From positions 1 to 45,864 of the forward strand of contig JBBECF010000018.1 in the NCBI GenBank assembly GCA_040881945.1: a DNA stretch of 45,864 bases. The letters are read 5' to 3'. Numbering within the stretch: position 1 is the first letter of the stretch; each line of letters starts with the position of its first letter. Under the pieces are notes generated by a model that ran no database searches, had not been told where the DNA came from, and saw only the letters and a list, made by a program, of their open reading frames with translations. The stretch comes from JBBECF01 sp040881945. GTDB lineage: Bacteria > Pseudomonadota > Alphaproteobacteria > Dongiales > Dongiaceae. The position numbers were made by a program, and so were the translations under genes. This document shows positions 8,687 through 17,373 of this stretch, in pieces.

Positions 8687-9595
8687 TCAGATCGAATAGG
8701 GCGTGAGCGCCAGCGACGCGCGCGTAATCGCGCCAACTTCCAGCACGAGCATTCCGGTATCGGTGCGGCCGGTTTCCGCCAGGTTGAAGGCGTCGGTCAC
8801 ATTGCTGACCGGCTCGGCGCAGAAATATCGCGTGCCGGGAGGCGAGTAGACAACCAGAAAGACGAGCGGCGGGGTCGCTGCCATCGAGAGCGCGGCTGAA
8901 CATTCCGGCCAACGAATTTCCGCCCGCCCGTTCCAGCCGGTGAAGCAGTTGTCGAGCGCGTGACGGTCGACGGCGAGCCCGGCATCCAGGTTCGGCGCCC
9001 GCGTCCCCGGCAAGAGGCGCGTCGGCATCGCCTCGTCGTCTGTCTCCCACATCCCGGAAATCCGTGCGCTGAGCGTCGTCTGCGGGGTACGCGGGAAGTA
9101 AGGATGCAGGCCGAAGCCGTAGGGCATCGCGGTAACGCCGGTGTTGCGGGCCGAAAGGCCAATCTCGAGTCGATCCGGGAGCAGCCGGAACGCTTGGCGC
9201 ATCTCGTAGGGATAGGGCCAATCGTCGGCGGCATGGGCATAGAGCAAGGTGGCACCGTCGGCCGCCTTGTCGACCACTGCCCAGGGGCGCTGCCAGCCGT
9301 GGCCATGCTCGACATGCGGCTCTCCTGGTACGTTGAGCGGCATGGTGACGGCGCCGGTCCGGAACACGAAGCGCCCGGCGCGCACGCGGTTGGAGAATGG
9401 CGTCAGGGGGAAGCAACTCGACGCTCCGACGTCGCCGGCGGCCAGCGCCGCGTCGTCCATCGGCCGCAACAGATCGAGGTCCGCGCGTCCGGGGCGCCGC
9501 CAGCGGAAACCGGCGATCGCGCCGCCCAGCGAGGGACAGAGCGTCAGCTCGAACGACCCGTTGGCCAACTGAAGCAGAGGATGGGCCGTCGTCAT
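8687..9595 (-). CDS. Aldose 1-epimerase (GalM-like)
   Basis: A 302-aa beta-sandwich mutarotase that interconverts alpha and beta anomers of sugars such as galactose or arabinose. Recognisable elements are the NRVRAGRF loop, the conserved His of EHGHGWQRPW, and the GLHPYFPR segment whose His is part of the active site; the base Glu lies in the C-terminal third. The ATG at 9595 overlaps the TGA of the upstream IclR gene (ATGA), so the two are translationally coupled and the epimerase is under the same promoter as the regulator. Position next to sugar transport and sugar-acid genes suggests it prepares the correct anomer for the oxidative pathway encoded downstream of the second operator. Substrate unknown. 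Confidence 0.87.
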   Translation of the reverse strand: MTTAHPLLQLANGSFELTLCPSLGGAIAGFRWRRPGRADLDLLRPMDDAALAAGDVGASSCFPLTPFSNRVRAGRFVFRTGAVTMPLNVPGEPHVEHGHGWQRPWAVVDKAADGATLLYAHAADDWPYPYEMRQAFRLLPDRLEIGLSARNTGVTAMPYGFGLHPYFPRTPQTTLSARISGMWETDDEAMPTRLLPGTRAPNLDAGLAVDRHALDNCFTGWNGRAEIRWPECSAALSMAATPPLVFLVVYSPPGTRYFCAEPVSNVTDAFNLAETGRTDTGMLVLEVGAITRASLALTPYSI

Positions 9596-10422
9596 GCCGG
9601 CTGCTGCCCTGCCCGACGCTCGCGCCACGCTTCGGCGACCGGGGGGCCGCCCATTGCAGCGGAAATCCGATCGGCATGGCGGATCACCGCGTGGCCCACG
9701 ATGTCGGTGCCGCGGTCAAGGATCCGTTGCTTCAGGCCGGTGACGCTGATCGCGCCGGCCGCGGCCCCGCTGCGGTCGAACACGCAGGCGCCGACGCACA
9801 TCACGCCCTCGGTATCCTCCTCGTCGTCGATCGCATAGCCGCGCCTGAGCGTGTCAGCCAGGTCATGCATCAGCGCCGATTCGGTTGTGAGCGTGTGCGG
9901 GCTGCGCTCCGGCAAGCCGGTACGGTGCAGGATGGCGCGGGCCTGCTCGCTCGGCAGCGAGGCCAACAGCGCCTTACCGACCGCCGAGCAGTGCGGCAGC
10001 TCGCGCCGCCCAAGCGCGGCATCGAAGCGGATTGCGCCGGGGGCATCGACGCGCCCAACAACGACCGCGTAACCATCATCCAACACGGCGACCCGCGACG
10101 TGAGCCCGACGGCAGCCGTGAGATCGCGCAGCACCGGAACGGCGATGTCCGACAATGCGATGTTGCCAATCGCCTGTTCACCCAAGCGCACCAGGGTCAT
10201 TCCGAGCCGGTAGCGCCGCTCGATACCTTTGCCTCGGTCGGCGATGTATCCGCGGGCAAGCAGCGTCTGCAACATGGCATAGCACGCCGCTTTGGAAAGC
10301 GAGATCTCGCGCGCCAGATCGGACAGGCGACCACCCTCCCGGCCGCGCCGGGCGATGAGATCGAGAAGCTCCAGCCCCCGCCCCAGGCTTTGCACGCGAT
10401 ACCGGTCGTCCGTCGTGGCCAT
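9592..10422 (-). CDS. IclR-family transcriptional regulator
   Basis: A 276-aa regulator with an N-terminal winged helix-turn-helix (LSDLAREISLSKAACYAMLQ, about 33-52) and a C-terminal IclR effector domain from about 85 onward, including the typical HCSAVGKALLA segment and the C-terminal GAISVTG core. These proteins bind palindromes as dimers of dimers and respond to small organic acids or sugars. The gene is divergent from the ABC transporter operon at 10702. A perfect GTTTGG-N5-CCAAAC palindrome lies between them, and a second copy stands 5 kb away in front of the dehydratase operon. This protein is the natural candidate for binding both, because no other regulator is encoded in the 8.7-23.2 kb block. 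The pairing of protein and site is inference. Confidence 0.9.
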   Translation of the reverse strand: MATTDDRYRVQSLGRGLELLDLIARRGREGGRLSDLAREISLSKAACYAMLQTLLARGYIADRGKGIERRYRLGMTLVRLGEQAIGNIALSDIAVPVLRDLTAAVGLTSRVAVLDDGYAVVVGRVDAPGAIRFDAALGRRELPHCSAVGKALLASLPSEQARAILHRTGLPERSPHTLTTESALMHDLADTLRRGYAIDDEEDTEGVMCVGACVFDRSGAAAGAISVTGLKQRILDRGTDIVGHAVIRHADRISAAMGGPPVAEAWRERRAGQQPA

Positions 10423-10502
10423 GGCTCCCGCCAGAAAAGGTTATCCACCCACCCACTCGGCGCTGCTGCGGCGATTGACTCCCGAAGGTCGTGCGCGTAA
10501 TT

Positions 10503-10538
10503 ATAGTATTACCCAATGGTGTTTGGCTATACCAAACA
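10503..10538. promoter_or_regulatory. Composite operator 1 (ATAGTATT-N10-GTTTGG-N5-CCAAAC)
   Basis: The palindrome TGTTTGG-CTATA-CCAAACA spans 10520-10538 between the divergent IclR gene and the transporter operon. ATAGTATT (10503-10510) precedes it by exactly ten bases, the same arrangement as at 15584-15618. A TTGACTCC element also occurs upstream at both places (here 10475). Conservation of the half-site, spacer length and accessory element is seen directly; binding by the IclR protein is inferred. Confidence 0.75.
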
Positions 10539-10701
10539 TATTAATTGGGGCCGTAGCTTAGTGGCCGGACCGGCAACCCGGCACGGTAGAAGCGTGAGGG
10601 CGGCGGACGTCGCAACCTCCGCCCCGTGTAGCCCGGAGGCTTGTCGGTGAGTGATCCGCGATCACGCGATGGCTAGGGCACGACAACAGAGGGAGGACTA
10701 A

Positions 10702-11691
10702 ATGAACAACATACTGTCTCGATGGCTGAAATGCGTGAGCATAGCTATCGCGCTTACGATGTTTGCCGGCGGGGCGGCACGGGCCGCCGAAACGGTGGTC
10801 GTCTACAATGCCATCGGCACCGAGACGATGCAGGCATTTGTCGACGCGTTTCAGACGCTTCATCCGGACGTCAAGGTTCAGGTGATCAGTGGCGGCAGCG
10901 GCGAATTAATTACCCGCATCAAGGCCGAGAGCGGCAATCCCCAGGGCGACGTTCTGGTCGGGCCGGATGCCGACAACTTCGACGCCATGATCGACCTTTT
11001 CGAAGGCTACAAGTCGAAAGAGGACGCCGCGTTCGGCAAGGGAACCGCTCATCCGGATCACAAGTACTACGGCTTTTCGATGAATTTCCAGGCCTTCATC
11101 GTCAATACGAAGATGATGCCTGTCGAGTCTGCACCGAAGAGCTGGGCCGACTTAGCCAAGCCGGACTACAAGGGCAAGATCATGATGGCCAATCCGGCGC
11201 AATCGGGCTCGGCCTACTCGCAGATGCATCAGATCTTGATGTTGTACGGCTGGGACATGATGCAGAAGGTCATCCCGAACGCGATTTTTGTGCCGAGTTC
11301 CAAGCTCGCCTATCAGAACGTTGCCAAGGGCGAGTTCCCGGTCGGTTTGACCAGCGAGTTCAACATCTTGAAGTCCAAGCTCGAAGGTTTCCCGGTCGAA
11401 GCGGTATACCCAAGCGACGGCACGGCGCAAATCATCGATGCGAGCGGCATCATCAAGGGCGCGCCGCATCTCGAAAACGCCAAGCTGTTTCTCGACTACA
11501 TCAATTCGAAGCCGGCACACGAGTTGCTGGTCTCGACTGACAAGCGGCGTTCGGCGCGCGCCGACGTGGCGCCGCCGCCGGGCTTGGCGCCGATCGACGG
11601 CATCAAGACTTTCCCATACGACTCGGTTGGGGCGGCACGGGATCACGCAAAGGACCTTGAGCTGTTCGACAAGTACTTCGCCAGTAAGTAG
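10702..11691 (+). CDS. ABC transporter periplasmic binding protein, Fe3+/sugar-phosphate (AfuA/FbpA) type
   Basis: A 329-aa exported binding protein of the iron(III)/2-aminoethylphosphonate/AfuA cluster. Residues 1-28 form a signal peptide ending in ARAAE; the mature lobe begins VVVYNAIGTETMQAF, a hallmark of the type. It lacks an obvious pair of C-terminal tyrosines as used by true Fe3+-binding proteins, and AfuA relatives bind hexose phosphates, so the ligand may be an anionic sugar. GGGAGGA precedes the ATG. It is the first gene of an operon with the ATPase at 11877 and the fused permease at 12986, and is followed by a strong hairpin. Regulation by the operator at 10520-10538 is likely. 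The class is well supported; the ligand is open. Confidence 0.85.
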   Translation: MNNILSRWLKCVSIAIALTMFAGGAARAAETVVVYNAIGTETMQAFVDAFQTLHPDVKVQVISGGSGELITRIKAESGNPQGDVLVGPDADNFDAMIDLFEGYKSKEDAAFGKGTAHPDHKYYGFSMNFQAFIVNTKMMPVESAPKSWADLAKPDYKGKIMMANPAQSGSAYSQMHQILMLYGWDMMQKVIPNAIFVPSSKLAYQNVAKGEFPVGLTSEFNILKSKLEGFPVEAVYPSDGTAQIIDASGIIKGAPHLENAKLFLDYINSKPAHELLVSTDKRRSARADVAPPPGLAPIDGIKTFPYDSVGAARDHAKDLELFDKYFASK

Positions 11692-11772
11692 GGCGACCGT
11701 ACGGCGTAGCGGGTAGTGGTGGGCCGGCGCTCTCCGATTCCGACACATCGGCGGCGGGCGCCAGTACCGACG

Positions 11773-11809
11773 GCCGGGAGGCGTATCCGAGATCGCGGAT
11801 CCTCCCGGC
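11773..11809 (+). terminator. Intercistronic hairpin after the binding-protein gene
   Basis: GCCGGGAGG (11773-11781) pairs with CCTCCCGGC (11801-11809), with an inner ATCCG/CGGAT stem and a three-base bulge. There is no T run, so it is more likely a 3'-end-stabilising or partial-termination element than a full terminator. Confidence 0.6.
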
Positions 11810-11876
11810 ATGCCCTCGGCATCCGAAAGACAGAGTCAATGGCGATAGTTGACCGGCTGGCAAGGTCGGTGCGTCC

Positions 11877-12989
11877 GTGACCGCGCAGAGCCTGGTCATC
11901 CGCAACCTCATCAAGCGCTTCGATACCGATACGGGATCGTTGATGGCGGTCGCCGACGTCAGCTTCGAGGTTGGCGACGGTGAGTTCTTCACCATGCTGG
12001 GCCCGTCCGGCTGCGGCAAGACAACGACCCTGCGGATGATTGCCGGTCTTGAGGCAGTTACGGAAGGGTCTATCTCGTTCGGCGGCAGGGACTACACCGT
12101 TATTCCCGCCCGACAGCGCAACATCGGCATGGTTTTTCAATCCTACGCCCTGTTTCCACATCTATCGGTGTTTGAAAATATTGCTTACGGGCTGCGTGTG
12201 CGTCGGATGGGCGCGTCCGAGATACGCCAGCGGCTCGCCGAAGTGCTCGACCTCCTGCAGCTTACCCCACTGGCCGACCGCTTGCCTGGCCAGCTCTCGG
12301 GCGGACAGCAACAACGGGTATCGATCGCCCGCGCCCTCGTCTATCAGCCGGGACTCCTGTTGCTCGACGAGCCGCTGGCCAATCTCGACGCCAAACTTCG
12401 CGTCCAGATGCGCGAGGAAATCCGACAACTGCAACGCCGCTTGGGGATCATGGCCGTTTACGTCACGCACGACCAGGAAGAGGCCATGGCGATCTCCGAT
12501 CGGGTGGCGGTGTTCAACCGCGGTCGCCTGATGCAGATCGGCGAACCGCTCGAAATCTATGCGAAACCGGCCTCGCTATTTGTCGCCGACTTCATCGGCC
12601 GGGCGAACTTCCTGCCCGCCACTGTCGTCGGCCGTGATGGCAGCGCGGTTACGGTCTGCTTGCCCTGGGGGGAGCCGCTACGACTTGCGCAAACTGCCGT
12701 CGCGCTCGCCGAGGAATCTGGCGCGATCCCGCCGCAAGCCGACGGGGTCGTCATGGTTCGGCCCGAGCGCATGGTTCTCGACAAGACCCGCGGTTTCATT
12801 CCGGTACAGATCCGGCGCCGGCAGTTTCTCGGCAGCGTCGTTCGCTACATGGTCGCCGCCACGGGGCTGGACACGGAGCTGGTGATCGATGCGCCGCGGT
12901 CGGTCGCGCGTGTCGAAGAAGGTGAGACCGCCGTAGCAGGGTTTGCGCCTGACGATGCGACCTTGTTCCTGAAAGGCGATCGCCGATGA
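11877..12989 (+). CDS. ABC transporter ATP-binding protein (FbpC/PotA type)
   Basis: A 370-aa ATPase that powers the transporter encoded on either side. It has Walker A GPSGCGKTTTLRM (about 42-54), the signature LSGGQQQRV, Walker B LLLLDEPLANLDA and the switch His of YVTHDQEEAM, then a C-terminal TOBE domain (about 245-370). The start is a GTG at 11877 whose first bases overlap the stop of a 13-codon open frame (11839-11880), which may provide translational coupling. Its own stop overlaps the permease start as ATGA. Length and TOBE domain are typical of importers for iron, polyamines or sugar phosphates. Confidence 0.9.
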   Translation: MTAQSLVIRNLIKRFDTDTGSLMAVADVSFEVGDGEFFTMLGPSGCGKTTTLRMIAGLEAVTEGSISFGGRDYTVIPARQRNIGMVFQSYALFPHLSVFENIAYGLRVRRMGASEIRQRLAEVLDLLQLTPLADRLPGQLSGGQQQRVSIARALVYQPGLLLLDEPLANLDAKLRVQMREEIRQLQRRLGIMAVYVTHDQEEAMAISDRVAVFNRGRLMQIGEPLEIYAKPASLFVADFIGRANFLPATVVGRDGSAVTVCLPWGEPLRLAQTAVALAEESGAIPPQADGVVMVRPERMVLDKTRGFIPVQIRRRQFLGSVVRYMVAATGLDTELVIDAPRSVARVEEGETAVAGFAPDDATLFLKGDRR

Positions 12990-14680
12990 CCGCCATGGTA
13001 CGGCCTGTCGCCGGTGCGGCGCGGCGCGAGTATTTTCCGATCGTCGTTGGCGTGATCATGGTCGGCGCGGCGCTGATCTTTCTCATCTATCCGATAGCGA
13101 ATGTCATCATCCTCGCGTTTCTTGCCAACGGTAAGGACCTTGCGCTGGTCAATCTGACGCTCGACAATTTCGAGCGTTTCTTTGTCTCGGCCAGTTATCA
13201 GCGCGCCTTCTGGAATTCCATCGTCGCCGGCGGCGGTGCGACGGTGTTGGCGACGGCATTGTCGCTGCCGATGGCCTATGCGTTGACCCGGGTCCGCATG
13301 CCTTTCCGTCCTCTCATTCTTGCGCTGTCGGTCATTCCGTTGATCGCGCCGCCGTTCATCGGGGCGTATGCCTGGATTATGCTGCTCGGCAACAACGGGA
13401 TGATCACCCAGGTTCTCCATTCCAGCCTAGGTCTGCGGTTACCGACGATCTATGGTCCCTTTGGCGTGATTGTCGCGCTGGCTCTTAGCTATTTTCCTTA
13501 CGTCTTTCTCATCGTGCAGGGGGCTTTGGCCGCAGCCGATCCAGCCATCGAGGAAGCGGCGCAGATGGCCGGTGCCAGTCGTTGGCGCATCATCCGGACG
13601 ATTACCTTCCCCGTGATCGTGCCGGCGGTAGCAGCGGGGGCGCTTATTGTTTTTATCAAGGCGATCGGCGATTTCGGTGTGCCAGCCATACTGGGCGGCG
13701 AGTTTCAAGTTCTGCCGACGTTGATCTACTATCAAATCCACGGCTTCTTTAACCTGAATGCCGGATCAGCCATTGCCATTGTCAACGTCGCGCTGACAAT
13801 CGCGGCCCTTGCAATACTTTCGGCGGTAAGCCGGCGATGGACCTTCTCGACCATCACCGGATCAGCGCGTGGCGCGGTGCGGCTATCGACGCCCGGTATG
13901 CGCGTCCTTGCCAATGCCTTTGTCTGGCTTGTGTTGACGCTTGCGCTGCTGCCTCAGGCCGTCGTCCTGCTCTACTCCTTTGCCGAACGTTGGGGGGATT
14001 CACTGTTACCGTCGGTCTACGGCTTGGACAATTATCGCCGTGTCCTTCGCGACGTGGCGGAGCCGATATGGAACACCGTGATTCTTGCGACAGTGGCCAC
14101 TCTCCTGTGCCTGGCGTTCGGCATGATCACCGCCTATGCCGCTGTTCGTGGCAAGGCGATTGCCAAATGGGCTCTGGACTTGTCGATCATGGTGCCCTTC
14201 GTGCTGCCGGGGCTTGTCGTTGGTGTTGCCTATCTGGCGGCATTCAACAGCGGTCCGATCGTGCTGACCGGTACGGCCACGATCCTGGTGCTCGCCTACT
14301 TCACGCGGCGTGTCGGATTCATTTTCAGATCGGCGGTGGCAGCCATAGGACAGGTCGATCCGCTGTTGGAACAGGCCTCGACGATTTGCGGCGCCTCGTG
14401 GGCGGCGACGATGCGCCGGATCACGATGCCACTGATTGCGCCCGCTCTCATCGCCGGGGCTGTTCTCGTCTTCGCCACGCTCATCGGCGAGATCAGCGCT
14501 ACCGTGCTGCTGTATTCGGCACAATGGAAGACGTTGTCGATCGCAATCTACGAATTCGTGCTCGGCAACGAGCTGGCAAAGGCAAGCGCCCTGGGAAGTC
14601 TTTCCAACCTGCTGACCCTGATTCTCGTGTTGGCGGCGAGCACCCTGCTCGGGCGCAACATGTCCGATATGTTCCGCTGA
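12986..14680 (+). CDS. ABC transporter permease, two fused membrane domains (FbpB/AfuB type)
   Basis: A 564-aa inner-membrane protein with two tandem permease units of about 280 residues each and about twelve membrane segments. Each unit has its own ATPase-docking loop: EEAAQMAGASRWRIIRTITF in the first half and LEQASTICGASWAATMRRIT in the second. A fused permease is characteristic of the Fe3+, thiamine (ThiP) and AfuB groups. The ATG overlaps the ATPase stop. The gene converges with the phosphatase gene, leaving six bases between stops. In context it forms a complete three-gene importer with 10702-12989. Confidence 0.9.
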   Translation: MTAMVRPVAGAARREYFPIVVGVIMVGAALIFLIYPIANVIILAFLANGKDLALVNLTLDNFERFFVSASYQRAFWNSIVAGGGATVLATALSLPMAYALTRVRMPFRPLILALSVIPLIAPPFIGAYAWIMLLGNNGMITQVLHSSLGLRLPTIYGPFGVIVALALSYFPYVFLIVQGALAAADPAIEEAAQMAGASRWRIIRTITFPVIVPAVAAGALIVFIKAIGDFGVPAILGGEFQVLPTLIYYQIHGFFNLNAGSAIAIVNVALTIAALAILSAVSRRWTFSTITGSARGAVRLSTPGMRVLANAFVWLVLTLALLPQAVVLLYSFAERWGDSLLPSVYGLDNYRRVLRDVAEPIWNTVILATVATLLCLAFGMITAYAAVRGKAIAKWALDLSIMVPFVLPGLVVGVAYLAAFNSGPIVLTGTATILVLAYFTRRVGFIFRSAVAAIGQVDPLLEQASTICGASWAATMRRITMPLIAPALIAGAVLVFATLIGEISATVLLYSAQWKTLSIAIYEFVLGNELAKASALGSLSNLLTLILVLAASTLLGRNMSDMFR

Positions 14681-14686
14681 TCGTAA

Positions 14687-15535
14687 TCAGCCAATCCCGG
14701 TGAGCCTGCGAAGCGGCTCGGTGAGGCCAGGCGCGCTTGCCAGCACCGCCCGGGCCTCTGCGATCCGGCCACGGGTGGGGAAGTCGTTGGTCCAACCACC
14801 GGCCTCGCGGACAAAGAGTAGCCCGGCCAGCACGTCCCATGCATGTAGGGACGATTCAAAATAAGCGTCAATTCGGCCGTCGGCGACATAAGCAAGGCCA
14901 AGTGCGGCCGATCCGGCCTGCTGAAACGCATACCCGGCGGTGAGCAACCGGTTGAGCAAGCCGACGTATTCAGCCGCCGGGCGATTCGGGGAGTAGCCGA
15001 GCTCGACGAGGGCGGCGGCCGGCTGGGTGACCGCGCTCACGTGGATCGGAGCGCCGTTGCGCTGGGCGCCATGGCCGTGCCGGGCGATGAACAATTCGTC
15101 GCCCATCGGATCGTAGACGGCGCCGATCTCGGTCCGCCCGTCGAGACAGAAGGCGATCGAAACGGCAAAATGCGGAATGCCGCGTGCGAAATTGGCGGTT
15201 CCGTCAATCGGATCGATTACCCACAGGCCGGCGGCTTCAGCGCCCACGGATTCTTCGCTGATCCGGCCATCATTGGGAAAGGCCGCCGCTAGACGGTCGG
15301 CAATCAAGCGGTCGACAGCGTGATCGGCGGATGTGACAATATCGCGGGGGGCCTTGAAATCAATGGTCATGGCCGGGTCGCGAAAGAACCGGCGGGCGAG
15401 CGCTCCGGCGTCGCGGGCAAGGCCCGCAGCGAATTCGCTGCGGGCACGGAGATCAGCGTTGCGAATGGCCCCGATCCTCGTGATTCCGCCCGCGCTCCAC
15501 TCGCCCCGAACCGACCGTTGATCGCCGGGCCGCAC
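14687..15535 (-). CDS. Inositol monophosphatase-family phosphatase
   Basis: A lithium-sensitive-type Mg2+ phosphatase of up to 282 aa, hydrolysing inositol phosphate, sugar phosphates or PAP in this superfamily. Metal-binding motifs are EES (about 90s), WVIDPIDGTANF (about 105-116) and the late HAWDVLAGLLFVREAGG. The only start in frame near the homology is a GTG at 15535; the first 25 residues are weakly conserved, so the true start may be further in. It is divergent from the dehydratase operon, with the second composite operator between them. Next to a sugar-phosphate-type importer and a sugar-acid pathway, removing phosphate from an imported sugar phosphate is an attractive role, but it is inference. 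Confidence 0.83.
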   Translation of the reverse strand: MRPGDQRSVRGEWSAGGITRIGAIRNADLRARSEFAAGLARDAGALARRFFRDPAMTIDFKAPRDIVTSADHAVDRLIADRLAAAFPNDGRISEESVGAEAAGLWVIDPIDGTANFARGIPHFAVSIAFCLDGRTEIGAVYDPMGDELFIARHGHGAQRNGAPIHVSAVTQPAAALVELGYSPNRPAAEYVGLLNRLLTAGYAFQQAGSAALGLAYVADGRIDAYFESSLHAWDVLAGLLFVREAGGWTNDFPTRGRIAEARAVLASAPGLTEPLRRLTGIG

Positions 15536-15583
15536 ACAACCCAGGCATGATTGACTCCGGAACGCCCATTCTGTTTACTCAAG

Positions 15584-15618
15584 ATAGTATTGTTAAACAT
15601 TGTTTGGCAATGCCAAAC
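15584..15618. promoter_or_regulatory. Composite operator 2 (ATAGTATT-N10-GTTTGG-N5-CCAAAC)
   Basis: GTTTGG-CAATG-CCAAAC at 15602-15618 is preceded by ATAGTATT at 15584-15591 with the same ten-base spacing as operator 1; the core extends to an eight-base palindrome, GTTTGGCA-A-TGCCAAAC. It lies 17 bases upstream of the dehydratase start and between divergent genes, a good position for repression. TTGACT at 15551 with TTTACT 17 bases further on is a possible promoter. Confidence 0.75.
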
Positions 15619-15635
15619 GACTTTCGGAGAGCTAT

Positions 15636-17363
15636 ATGACCGACCGGCCGCGCAGGCTGCGATCGAGCTCCTGGTTCGGCGGCGAGGGCAAGAACGCCTT
15701 CATGCACCGCAGCTGGATGAAGAACCAAGGCTTCCCGGCCGACGAGTTCGACGGCCGGCCGGTTATCGGCATCTGCAACACCTGGTCCGAACTCACGCCC
15801 TGCAACGCCCATCTGCGGGGCATCGCCGAGCGGGTGAAGCGCGGCGTCTACGAGGCCGGCGGGCTGCCGCTCGAGTTTCCGGTGATGTCGCTCGGCGAGT
15901 CGAACCTGCGCCCGACCGCCATGCTGTTCCGTAACCTGGCCAGCATGGATGTCGAGGAATCGATCCGCAGCAATCCGATCGACGGCGTCATTCTGCTGGT
16001 CGGCTGCGACAAGACCACGCCGGCCCTGCTGATGGGCGCCGCGACCTGCGACCTGCCGGCGATCGCCGTCTCCGGCGGGCCGATGCTAAACGGAAATTTC
16101 CGCGGCGAGAGCATCGGCTCGGGTACCCATGTCTGGAAGTTTCACGAGGAGGTGAAGGCCGGGCGCATGTCGCTGGCCGACTTCATGTCGGCCGAGCAGG
16201 GGCAAAGCCGCTCGCCGGGCAGCTGCATGACCATGGGCACCGCCTCGACCATGGCCAGCATGTGCGAGGCGCTCGGTATCGCCCCGCCCGACAACGCCGC
16301 CATTCCGGCGGTCGATTCCCGGCGCAATGTACTGGCGCAGATGGCGGGTCGGCGCATCGTCGCGCTGGTGAATCAAGATGTGACCATGAGTCGGATCCTG
16401 ACCCGCCAGGCCTTCGAGAACGCGATCCGCGTCAATGGCGCCATCGGTGGCTCGACCAACGCGGTCATCCATCTGATCGCGCTCGCCGGCCGGCTCGGAG
16501 TCGAACTCGACCTCGAGGACTGGGACCGGCTTGGCCGCGACGTGCCGACCATCGTCGACCTGATGCCGTCGGGCCGATTCCTGATGGAGGACTTCTACTA
16601 CGCCGGCGGCCTACGCGCGGTGATGCGCAGCCTGTCCGAGGCCGGGTTGCTGCATCGCGAGGCGATGACCGTCTCCGGTCAGACCATCGGCGAGATCTGC
16701 GCCGACGCCCCCAACTACAATGCCGAGGTGATCCGGCCGCTCGACAAGCCGCTGACGCCCCAGGGCGGGATCGCCGTACTGCGCGGCAACCTGGCACCCA
16801 ACGGCGCGGTGCTGAAGCCCTCGGCGGCGACGTCGCATCTGATGCAGCATCGTGGCCGCGCCGTGGTGTTCGAGAACATCGAGCATTACCACGCGCGGGT
16901 CGACGACCCGGCGCTCGACATCGACGAAACTTGCGTCATGGTGCTGAAGAACTGTGGGCCGAAGGGCTATCCCGGCATGGCCGAGGTCGGCAACATGGGA
17001 CTGCCGACCAAGGTGCTGAAGAAGGGGATCACCGACATGGTGCGGATCTCCGACGCTCGCATGAGCGGCACCGCCTACGGCACGGTCGTGCTGCACGTGG
17101 CACCCGAAGCGGCAGCCGGCGGGCCGCTGGCGCTGGTCCAGGACGGCGACTTGATCGAGCTCGACGTGGCCGGGCGGCGGCTTCACCTCGACGTGCCCGA
17201 GGCCGAACTCGCCGCGCGCCGGGCGGCCTGGAGCCCGCCGCCGCCGGCCACCGGCGGCTATACCAGCCTTTATGTCGAGCGCGTGCTGCAGGCCGATCGC
17301 GGCTGCGACCTCGACTTCCTGGTCGGCCGGCGCGGCGCCATCGTGCCGCGCCATTCGCATTGA
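15636..17363 (+). CDS. IlvD/Edd-family sugar-acid dehydratase (arabinonate-dehydratase-like)
   Basis: A 575-aa Fe-S dehydratase that removes water from a sugar acid to give a 2-keto-3-deoxy acid. Three cysteines fit the cluster ligands of the sugar-acid branch: Cys47 (IGICNTW), Cys124 (VGCDKTTP) and Cys197 (GSCMTMGTAST). Their spacing is that of L-arabinonate dehydratase; an SDR, an AraD1 protein and a transporter follow in the same operon, which argues for catabolism and against valine biosynthesis. GGAGAG lies eight bases before the ATG at 15636; an in-frame ATG at 15600 falls inside the operator and is unlikely. Likely controlled by operator 2. Confidence 0.9.
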   Translation: MTDRPRRLRSSSWFGGEGKNAFMHRSWMKNQGFPADEFDGRPVIGICNTWSELTPCNAHLRGIAERVKRGVYEAGGLPLEFPVMSLGESNLRPTAMLFRNLASMDVEESIRSNPIDGVILLVGCDKTTPALLMGAATCDLPAIAVSGGPMLNGNFRGESIGSGTHVWKFHEEVKAGRMSLADFMSAEQGQSRSPGSCMTMGTASTMASMCEALGIAPPDNAAIPAVDSRRNVLAQMAGRRIVALVNQDVTMSRILTRQAFENAIRVNGAIGGSTNAVIHLIALAGRLGVELDLEDWDRLGRDVPTIVDLMPSGRFLMEDFYYAGGLRAVMRSLSEAGLLHREAMTVSGQTIGEICADAPNYNAEVIRPLDKPLTPQGGIAVLRGNLAPNGAVLKPSAATSHLMQHRGRAVVFENIEHYHARVDDPALDIDETCVMVLKNCGPKGYPGMAEVGNMGLPTKVLKKGITDMVRISDARMSGTAYGTVVLHVAPEAAAGGPLALVQDGDLIELDVAGRRLHLDVPEAELAARRAAWSPPPPATGGYTSLYVERVLQADRGCDLDFLVGRRGAIVPRHSH

Positions 17364-17373
17364 GGCGAGCGCG

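Noticed and set aside
10547..10640. GGGGCCGTAGCTTAGTGG resembling the 5' end of a tRNA
   Set aside because: No anticodon arm, no TTC loop and no matching acceptor end; more likely a GC-rich structured leader before the transporter operon.
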